From the NCBI GenBank assembly GCA_903844785.1, contig CAIMVB010000254.1:1-13125 (forward strand): a DNA stretch of 13,125 nt, in the 5' to 3' direction. Below the pieces are notes generated by a model, which saw only the letters and a list, made by a program, of their open reading frames with translations, was not told the origin of the DNA and made no database searches. The position numbers and the translations under genes are program-made. Below, piece by piece: positions 7,952 through 13,125 of the stretch (position 1 is the stretch's first letter; the number at the start of each line of letters is the position of its first letter). The stretch is from an uncultured Rhodospirillales bacterium (GTDB lineage: Bacteria; Pseudomonadota; Alphaproteobacteria; Acetobacterales; Acetobacteraceae).

Positions 7952-8400
7952 CCCCGGAAATTGCTGTGATACGCCTGCCCCATGGCGCGGATTTGCCGCT
8001 GCCAAGCTATGCCACTGATGGCGCGGCGGGGATGGATTTGCTGGCAGCCGTCAGCGCGCCGGTGGTGATCGCCCCCGGTGGACGCGCCTTGATTCCAACC
8101 GGCCTTAAAATGGCGATCCCGGCAGGGTATGAAATTCAAGTGCGGCCGCGGTCAGGCTTGGCGCTCAAGAATGGTATCACACTGCCCAATAGCCCCGGCA
8201 CGATTGATGAGGATTATCGCGGCGAATTGGGCGTTATTCTCATGAATGCGGGCAATGAGCCCTTCACTGTCGAACGCGGCATGCGTATTGCCCAAGCCGT
8301 GCTGGCGCCGGTGACGCGCGGCGCCTGGCGTGAGGTGACGGAACTGCCGGAAACCGCGCGCGGTGCGGGCGGCTTCGGCAGCACCGGGACGAAAGCCTGA
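7948..8400 (+). CDS. dut: Deoxyuridine 5'-triphosphate nucleotidohydrolase (dUTPase)
   Basis: This 150-aa protein of the homotrimeric dUTPase family hydrolyses dUTP to dUMP and pyrophosphate. It keeps uracil out of DNA and supplies the precursor of dTMP. All five motifs are present in order: AAGMDL (26-31), PRSGLA (67-72), [13 protein letters not shown] (84-96, with the likely catalytic Asp 87 and the uracil-pocket Tyr 90), RGMRIAQ (110-116), and the P-loop-like C-terminal arm [10 protein letters not shown] (138-147), whose Phe closes over the base. Length is typical. The start overlaps the coaBC stop by four bases, an arrangement known in alphaproteobacteria. Only six bases separate its stop from that of the convergent RidA gene, and no clear terminator hairpin is visible there. 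Confidence 0.97.
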   Translation: MTPEIAVIRLPHGADLPLPSYATDGAAGMDLLAAVSAPVVIAPGGRALIPTGLKMAIPAGYEIQVRPRSGLALKNGITLPNSPGTIDEDYRGELGVILMNAGNEPFTVERGMRIAQAVLAPVTRGAWREVTELPETARGAGGFGSTGTKA

Positions 8401-8406
8401 ACCCGC

Positions 8407-8874
8407 TTAATCGAGCACGCGGAAAATAGCCTCGATCTCCACCGGGATTTGATTGGGCAGGCTGCCAAAGCCAACCGCAGAACGCGCGTGCTGGCCATTA
8501 TCGCCCAGCACCGCAACGAAAAGATCCGAACAGCCATTGATGATGCGCGGATGTTCACGAAATTCCGGCACGGCATTGACCATGCCAAGCACTTTCAGCG
8601 CACGGAGCCGGGAAAGCCCCCCGGCCGCTGAAGCCGCGACCGAAAGCAACGAAAGCCCAACACGGCGCGCGAGTTGATAGGCTTCATCAATGCTGACTTC
8701 CGTCGGCACCTTGCCGCTGATGGGTTTGCCTTCCGCATCGCGCGGCCCTTGGCCTGACAGGTAAATAATATTGCCGTCGCGCCGGAAGGGCACATAGGTG
8801 CCAAGCGGTTTTGGCGCCGGCGGCAGCACAAGACCAAGCGCCGCCAGGCGCGCTTCTGGGGTATCTTCAGCCAT
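8407..8874 (-). CDS. RidA (YjgF/YER057c/UK114) family protein
   Basis: This 155-aa protein belongs to the RidA superfamily, trimeric cytosolic proteins. The best-known member hydrolyses reactive enamine/imine intermediates released by PLP enzymes. The Arg that contacts the substrate carboxylate in RidA has its equivalent at Arg 131 (GQHARSAVG), and IPVEIEAIFRV (143-153) is the family's final strand with the conserved Glu. YLSGQGPRD (38-46) matches the first conserved block. It is longer than classical RidA (about 128 aa), with an N-terminal extension and the PEFREHPRIINGCSDLF segment of the 150-155-aa subgroup. Its exact substrate is therefore uncertain. ATG 8874 is preferred because AAGGAGG lies five bases upstream; the open frame continues upstream to 8976 but would overlap the divergent neighbour. 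The intergenic gap to the TPR gene is 84 bases. Confidence 0.92.
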   Translation of the reverse strand: MAEDTPEARLAALGLVLPPAPKPLGTYVPFRRDGNIIYLSGQGPRDAEGKPISGKVPTEVSIDEAYQLARRVGLSLLSVAASAAGGLSRLRALKVLGMVNAVPEFREHPRIINGCSDLFVAVLGDNGQHARSAVGFGSLPNQIPVEIEAIFRVLD

Positions 8875-8879
8875 TCTTG

Positions 8880-8886
8880 CCTCCTT
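8880..8886 (-). promoter_or_regulatory. Ribosome binding site deciding the RidA-family start
   Basis: The minus strand reads AAGGAGG, five bases before ATG 8874. It is a near-perfect Shine-Dalgarno and rules out the longer reading from 8976. Confidence 0.85.
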
Positions 8887-8958
8887 CATGTTGCGCGCAT
8901 ACTCGACACGGCTTGGCCAAGGCTGGCAAGCTTCAGGGGTATTTTCGCGGAGCCCACC

Positions 8959-10308
8959 ATGCCCCAGGACCAGCACGGCCTTGCCATCACAGCGGCGTCA
9001 GAAGCGGCGACGCGCGCTTATGATCATGTTGTCACCGGCTATCTGAAATATCGCGCCGATACGCCCGCGCGGATGAAGGCGTTGCTGGATGCGGATGGCG
9101 ATATGCCGATGGCGCGGGTGCTGCAATCGGCCTTTACCCTGCTTGGCTATAAGGCCGCAGTTTTACCGGCAGCACGCGAAGCCGCCGCGACCGCGACGCG
9201 TTTGGCGGCCAAGGCCAGCGCGCGGGAAGCCGCGCACGCCGCCGCCGTGTCAGCCTGGGCGGCGGGTGATTTGGACGCGGCTTTGGCCGGCTGGGAAGCG
9301 ATTTTGCGCGATCATCCGCATGATATCCTCGCCTTCCGCCTGCATCACTTCAACGCCTTTTGGCTGGGCCGCGCGGGCGTGATGCAGCGCGTGGTGGAGG
9401 GCGTTTATCCCCGCTGGTCAGCGGCGCTGCCTGCCTTTGGCAGTATCCTCGCCTGCCGCTGTTTTGCGCATGAGGAATGCGGCAATTACCAGGTGGCGGA
9501 AGAAAGCGGGCGCGCGGCGATTGACCTTGACCCGGGCGATTTATGGGCCGCGCATGCGGTGGCACATGTGATGGAAATGCAAGGCCGGCGTGGCGAGGGC
9601 ATCGCCTGGCTCGCTGGCCTTGAGAAGAATTGGGAAGGCGCTTCCAATCTGGCGCATCATTTGTTCTGGCACCGCGCCATGTATCATCTGGAACGTGCGG
9701 AAACCGAAGACGTACTGGCGCTTTACGACAAGGGTTTTCGTAACCTGCAAAGCCCGCTGACGGAAGCGGCACCTGATCTTTATATTGATGTCCAAAACGC
9801 GGCTTCGATGCTGTTTCGCTTGCAGCGCCAGGGCGTGAATGTCGGCGTGCGCTGGAAAGAATTGGCCGATAAGGCAGAAGCGCGGATCGGCGATTGCCTT
9901 TCCGCCTTCACCCTGCCGCATTGGATGATGGCGCTTGTAGCCACCGGGCGGTTCCAGGCAGCAGCGCGGCTTTTGGATGGCATACGCGATGGCATCGCCG
10001 CTGGCGGCACCTTGGCACCCATCCTGCGCGATGCAGCGCTGCCTGTGTGCGAAGCCGTTCTGGCACATGGGCGCGGCGATTATGCCCGCGCCGTGGCGGC
10101 GATGCGGCCCGCTATTGGTGTGATGCATCGGATGGGCGGCAGCCATGCTCAGCAGGATGTATTGGAACAGCTTTTCCTGGATGCGGCGATGAAAGCCGGC
10201 ATGCTGGCCGATGCGCGCATGCTGTTGGAACGCGTGGCCGGGCGCCACCCCGTGCCGCCGGAACGCCGCGTGGGCTATGCCAGTGCCGCAGCCGCCGTAA
10301 TGCATTGA
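8959..10308 (+). CDS. TTC38/StaR-like tetratricopeptide repeat protein
   Basis: This 449-aa protein with no signal peptide or membrane segment is almost entirely helical. The TPR-like helix pairs include AAVSAWAAGDLDAALAGWEAIL (95-116) and the repeat ending AIDLDPGDLWA (187-197). It carries the conserved histidine-rich marks of the TTC38/StaR-like family, WAAHAVAHVMEMQGR (196-210) and NLAHHLFWHRAMYHLE (230-245), followed by ALYD. The family occurs in bacteria and animals. Its biochemical role is not established; StaR is named from a glycopeptide antibiotic cluster. The start follows a CGGAG about seven bases upstream. The gene diverges from the RidA-family gene and precedes an AhpD-like gene by 14 bases, so the latter is probably co-transcribed. 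The regularly placed His residues could coordinate a metal, but that is inference. Confidence 0.85.
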   Translation: MPQDQHGLAITAASEAATRAYDHVVTGYLKYRADTPARMKALLDADGDMPMARVLQSAFTLLGYKAAVLPAAREAAATATRLAAKASAREAAHAAAVSAWAAGDLDAALAGWEAILRDHPHDILAFRLHHFNAFWLGRAGVMQRVVEGVYPRWSAALPAFGSILACRCFAHEECGNYQVAEESGRAAIDLDPGDLWAAHAVAHVMEMQGRRGEGIAWLAGLEKNWEGASNLAHHLFWHRAMYHLERAETEDVLALYDKGFRNLQSPLTEAAPDLYIDVQNAASMLFRLQRQGVNVGVRWKELADKAEARIGDCLSAFTLPHWMMALVATGRFQAAARLLDGIRDGIAAGGTLAPILRDAALPVCEAVLAHGRGDYARAVAAMRPAIGVMHRMGGSHAQQDVLEQLFLDAAMKAGMLADARMLLERVAGRHPVPPERRVGYASAAAAVMH

Positions 10309-10316
10309 AAGGAGGG
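10308..10316 (+). promoter_or_regulatory. Ribosome binding site of the AhpD-like gene
   Basis: AAAGGAGGG overlaps the last base of the upstream TPR stop codon and lies six bases before ATG 10323. This very strong site sets the start against a longer open frame that begins at 9894 inside the TPR gene. Confidence 0.85.
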
Positions 10317-10322
10317 CAAACT

Positions 10323-10661
10323 ATGACTGATGTGAAGGATTGGAAGAAATATAGCGCGGGGCTGAAGGCGCGCGGGAAGGAATTGGGTCAACTGCATCCC
10401 GATATCGTCAAAGGCTTTGTCGCACTTTCAAACGGCGCAGCGCAAACCAAGCATCTGGATGCCAAAACGCGCGAATTCATCGCCCTCGCTGTTGCCATAA
10501 CCACAAAATGCGATGGCTGCATTGATGCCCATGCGCGCAAGGCCAAGGCCGCCGGCGCCACCAAGGAAGAAATCGCCGAAGCGCTTGGTGTTGCCATCGC
10601 GCTTAATGCCGGCGCTGCCTATACCTATGCGCTGCATGTCCTGGATGCGGTGGGGGATTAA
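10323..10661 (+). CDS. Carboxymuconolactone decarboxylase-family protein (AhpD-like)
   Basis: This 112-aa all-helical protein has the redox signature of the AhpD-like branch: Glu 51, then CDGC (Cys 63 and Cys 66) and His 70 in CIDAHARKA. That is the E-x11-C-x2-C-x3-H pattern used by AhpD as a thiol peroxidase and reductant of AhpC. The downstream part (KAAGATKEEIAEALGVAIALNAGAAYTYALHVLDA) is the typical helix that closes the fold. Single-domain members of this size usually form trimers or hexamers. A role in disulfide or peroxide chemistry is more likely than lactone decarboxylation, given the CxxC. No ahpC is nearby. The gene lies 14 bases after the TPR gene with its own strong ribosome site, and its stop is nine bases from the stop of the convergent polyphosphate kinase gene. 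Confidence 0.92.
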   Translation: MTDVKDWKKYSAGLKARGKELGQLHPDIVKGFVALSNGAAQTKHLDAKTREFIALAVAITTKCDGCIDAHARKAKAAGATKEEIAEALGVAIALNAGAAYTYALHVLDAVGD

Positions 10662-10670
10662 CCCTGTCTT

Positions 10671-11549
10671 TCACCCAAGGCTTTTCTTGGCAACTGCAAG
10701 CGCCGCGCGCTGTTCCTTGGTAACTGCGGGATAATGGAGATCAAGCTTTTCCAGCGCTTCGATAATGGCAGCCACGACCACAAGGCGCGTGAACCATTTG
10801 GCATCCGCCGGCACCACGAACCAGGGCGCATGCGCTGCCGCGGTGGCGCCAATGGCAGCGTCATAGGCCTTCATATAATCATTCCAATGGCCGCGTTCGG
10901 CGACATCATTGGGTGAGAATTTCCAGTTCTTCTCAGGTTCATCGATACGGGACAGGAAGCGCTTTTTCTGTTCCTCCTCACTCACATTCAGGAAGAATTT
11001 AAGCACCACCGTCCCTTGCCGCGCCAAATAACGTTCATAGGCGGCGATATCTTCCAGCCTTTCATCCCAGATTTTCTTGCCGACAAGGGCAGAAGGCAGC
11101 TTCTGGCGCCCAAGAAATTCCGGATGCACGCGCAGCACCAGCACTTCCTCGTACCAGGAACGATTATGGATGCCGATGCGCCCGCGTTCAGGTAGCGCGA
11201 TGGAATGGCGCCAGAGAAAATCATGGTCCAATTCCAAGGGGCCGGGTGCCTTGAAGGAATGCACCTGGCAACCTTGTGGGTTCACACCAGAAAACACATG
11301 CTTAATGGCGCCATCCTTGCCGGCGGCATCCATGGCTTGGAAAATACAAAGAACCGACCAGCGATCCTGCGCGTAAAGCTTGTCCTGCATCTCGGCCAGA
11401 CGCTCAACGCCTTGTTGCAGCAGCGCCTGGGCGGTGGTTTTTTGCATCTCAAGCCCGGCGGTATCGGCCGGATCATAATCCTTCAGGCGAAAGCCTCGCC
11501 CCTTGATAACGCGATAGCGATCCAGGATTTTTGTAACGCGCTTTTCCAT
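10671..11549 (-). CDS. Polyphosphate kinase 2 family protein (class III-like polyphosphate:nucleotide phosphotransferase)
   Basis: This 292-aa cytoplasmic enzyme is expected to transfer phosphate between inorganic polyphosphate and nucleotides. It has the PPK2 Walker A loop MDAAGKDG (73-80), HDFLWR (109-114), the lid/Walker B region IHNRSWYEEVL (127-137), and the C-terminal blocks EEEQKKRFLSRIDEPEKNWKF and APWFVVPADAKWF. NWKFSP, the Asp after the Walker lysine and the NRSxYE motif fit the PPK2_rel_1/class III group. In characterised relatives that group phosphorylates AMP and ADP with polyphosphate. Length is normal for this group (about 260-300 aa). ATG 11549 is used: it shares one base with the stop of the upstream MFS gene and has AAAGGAAG seven bases before it. 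An in-frame start 90 bases upstream would lie inside the MFS gene and adds unrelated residues. Confidence 0.93.
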   Translation of the reverse strand: MEKRVTKILDRYRVIKGRGFRLKDYDPADTAGLEMQKTTAQALLQQGVERLAEMQDKLYAQDRWSVLCIFQAMDAAGKDGAIKHVFSGVNPQGCQVHSFKAPGPLELDHDFLWRHSIALPERGRIGIHNRSWYEEVLVLRVHPEFLGRQKLPSALVGKKIWDERLEDIAAYERYLARQGTVVLKFFLNVSEEEQKKRFLSRIDEPEKNWKFSPNDVAERGHWNDYMKAYDAAIGATAAAHAPWFVVPADAKWFTRLVVVAAIIEALEKLDLHYPAVTKEQRAALAVAKKSLG

Positions 11550-12796
11550 CAGCCGGCTTCCTTTCGCGGTTGCCACCACGGCAGCAAGATCCAGATCGCC
11601 GCTACAAATTGGATGGAAAGCGTCATGCCAAGCGCCCAAGCATAGCCTTCCGGCGCCCAGCCGCCATCCGCCTTGCGCGGCCAGAGGTCAAGAATGGCAC
11701 CGATACCTGTCTGGAACAAGAAAACCACGCAGAGCATCAGAAAATTGATCGCCGTGGCAACCCGCCCTGCAAGTGCTGGCGGAAAGCCCTGCCCTATCGC
11801 AGCATAGCCTGCCGGCCCGACAGACCCTGAAAAGGAAAACAGGAACCACAGCAGCGCCATGGTCCAGAAATCGGTGGGGCCCAGCATCAGCATGGCTTGG
11901 GCGAAAAGGCAGCCCGCAACACCAATATAAGGCACCAGCATGGGCGAATAGCCGCGTGATTGCGCGAAGGAAGCGGCCTGCCCCGTCAGCAAGCTGCCAG
12001 TCATCATGCCTATCGAATAAATGAATAGTGCTGCGGCGCGCGGCGCATCAGCCAGCCCGCCCACATCACGCAGCCACGGCCCCGACCAAAGCCCCTGATA
12101 GGTGAAATTGAGCGTGGAGAGCATGGCAACGGTTGGCACTAGGCGCAGAAAGACCGGGTCTTTGAAAATACGGCCATATTCTCCGATTTCCTGGCGCAAG
12201 CTGCGCCGAGGCGCGGGTGCAACGCCCGGCGGTGCATTCGGCACTGAAAACCAAATCCAGACAGAAACCGAAACGGCAAGGCCAGCAAGCACAACAAAAA
12301 CGCCGCGCCAGCCAATGAAAGGTAGCGCCCATTGCACTGGCATCGTCGCGGCAAGCCCACCCATGGAAGCGAAGAACAGGCCAGCGCCCGTCACCGCCGC
12401 GACACGTTCCTTCGGATACCATTGCGTATTGGCCTTGAGCATCGCCATCAGCCCCGCCGCCACACCAACGCCAGCCACGCAACGCCCTGCCGCCAGCATC
12501 CAGACATCGGCAGATAAGGCGCTGATGCTGAAGCCTGTGGCAGCAATCAGGGCGAGTGTGGCCTGCACGCGGCGCGGGCCTTTCAAATCCAATGCCAAGC
12601 CAATTGGCAATTGCGCCATGGCATAGGCCGCAAAGAAGCAGGCAGCCAGCAAGCCAAGCTCGGCCGCGGTCAGGCCAAATTCAAGCGCCAGCAACGGCCC
12701 AATTACCGCCACCAGAGAGCGATTGGCCTGATTGATGAAATTCACCGCCGCCAATGGCAGGGTAATGCGCGCGAAAAGGGACATGGGGCGCAGCAT
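11549..12796 (-). CDS. MFS transporter
   Basis: This 415-aa inner-membrane protein has about twelve hydrophobic segments in two six-helix halves. The first helix pair is followed by the motif A-like loop GLALDLKGPRRV (66-77). Helix 4 (AAGRCVAGVGVAAGLMAM) has the usual Arg plus Gly-rich pattern. The segment KANTQWYPKERVAAVTG, after helix 4, resembles the loop of anion/sugar-acid MFS carriers, but the substrate cannot be named. The translation start is uncertain: ATG 12796 is given, and ATG 12784 (MSLFARITLPLAA) is equally plausible, as neither has a good ribosome site. It lies 33 bases after the phosphatase-like gene and overlaps the polyphosphate kinase gene by one base, so it is probably the middle gene of an operon. 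Confidence 0.88.
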   Translation of the reverse strand: MLRPMSLFARITLPLAAVNFINQANRSLVAVIGPLLALEFGLTAAELGLLAACFFAAYAMAQLPIGLALDLKGPRRVQATLALIAATGFSISALSADVWMLAAGRCVAGVGVAAGLMAMLKANTQWYPKERVAAVTGAGLFFASMGGLAATMPVQWALPFIGWRGVFVVLAGLAVSVSVWIWFSVPNAPPGVAPAPRRSLRQEIGEYGRIFKDPVFLRLVPTVAMLSTLNFTYQGLWSGPWLRDVGGLADAPRAAALFIYSIGMMTGSLLTGQAASFAQSRGYSPMLVPYIGVAGCLFAQAMLMLGPTDFWTMALLWFLFSFSGSVGPAGYAAIGQGFPPALAGRVATAINFLMLCVVFLFQTGIGAILDLWPRKADGGWAPEGYAWALGMTLSIQFVAAIWILLPWWQPRKEAG

Positions 12797-12829
12797 GGCA
12801 TGGACGCCCCGCCCCGCCCATAGGGCACT

Positions 12830-13125
12830 TCAGGGCAGGTGCAGCCTGACGCTGATGGGGCAATGATCGCTGATCACATTCCGCATCGCGGGATCGCGTT
12901 CATTATAGGAAAAAACGCGAAAACTATCTTTCACCAACCAATCCGCAGCGCGCAGACCAAGCAGGATATGATCAATGAAAGGCCTTCCCTGACCGTCCCG
13001 TGACCAGCAGGGGTTGGAAAAACCCTCTGTCGCGCGTCGCATGGGGGACGCGGCGTTGAGCAGTGGCAGCATATCATCCTCACGCGAAAAGCGCCGATTG
13101 AAATCACCAAGGATGACAAAGGGTG
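12830..13125 (-). CDS. Endonuclease/exonuclease/phosphatase family protein (5' end beyond the right edge)
   Basis: The last 97 residues of an EEP-superfamily protein are visible; the start lies to the right of the window. The fragment begins PFVILGDFNRRF, whose GDFN supplies the Asp and Asn of the metal-dependent active site, and ends with NVISDHCPISVRLHLP, whose SDH holds the catalytic His. FIDHILLGL between them is the usual substrate-side strand. These folds hydrolyse phosphodiesters or phosphomonoesters in DNA, RNA, phospholipids or inositides. The fragment does not tell which, and the N-terminal catalytic Asn and Glu cannot be checked. It ends 33 bases before the MFS gene on the same strand and is probably the first visible gene of that operon. 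Confidence 0.85.
   Translation of the reverse strand, partial: PFVILGDFNRRFSREDDMLPLLNAASPMRRATEGFSNPCWSRDGQGRPFIDHILLGLRAADWLVKDSFRVFSYNERDPAMRNVISDHCPISVRLHLP

Noticed and set aside
8911..8931. CTTGGCCAAG palindrome in the RidA/TPR divergent spacer
   Set aside because: Such short GC-rich palindromes are expected by chance in this composition, and no well-spaced -35/-10 pair accompanies it.
9541..10305. A 254-codon minus-strand open frame
   Set aside because: It is antisense to the TTC38-like gene, with no ribosome site or family motif.
9894..10322. N-terminal extension of the AhpD-like frame
   Set aside because: It lies inside the TPR gene in another frame and is Arg/Cys-rich. The strong AAAGGAGGG before ATG 10323 fixes the real start.
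10675..10690. CCAAG / CTTGG inverted repeat at the convergent AhpD-like / PPK2 ends
   Set aside because: A five-base stem inside the PPK2 coding end with no following T-run is too weak to call a terminator.

Overview
The window reads as high-GC alphaproteobacterial chromosome, most likely Rhodospirillales/Acetobacteraceae (Roseomonas-like). This is inferred from the strong GC bias at third codon positions, the overlapping coaBC-dut pair, a Bug-type periplasmic binding protein with a twin-arginine-like signal peptide, and the alphaproteobacterial form of the CoaC flap. The genus cannot be fixed from this sequence alone. No tRNA, rRNA, CRISPR array, transposase or prophage gene was found. The window is almost fully coding, with no gene-free stretch above 300 bases.

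Left part (1-4327): a heparinase II/III-like polysaccharide lyase gene runs leftwards off the window from position 1572. Diverging from it across a short AT-rich spacer is a large outer-membrane polysaccharide export protein (Poly_export plus about six SLBB repeats, 888 aa). The spacer holds a palindrome and promoter-like boxes.

Middle-left (4335-6626, minus strand): an MFS_3-type transporter is followed by an orphan Bug/TctC-family solute-binding protein with no TctA/TctB membrane partners in view.

Middle (6761-8400, plus strand): coaBC (coenzyme A biosynthesis) and dut (dUTPase) overlap by ATGA, a housekeeping pair.

Middle-right (8407-10661): a RidA-family gene on the minus strand diverges from a TTC38/StaR-like tetratricopeptide gene, which is followed after 14 nt by a small AhpD-like carboxymuconolactone decarboxylase-family gene.

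Right part (10671-13125, minus strand): a probable operon of an endonuclease/exonuclease/phosphatase-family protein (cut by the right edge), an MFS transporter and a class III-like polyphosphate kinase 2. The last two overlap by one base.

I see no clearly new defence or mobile system. The points most worth a second look are the lyase/export divergent pair with its shared operator-like spacer, the RidA/TTC38/AhpD-like cluster, the EEP-MFS-PPK2 operon, and the CoaC flap that lacks the E. coli-type cysteine.
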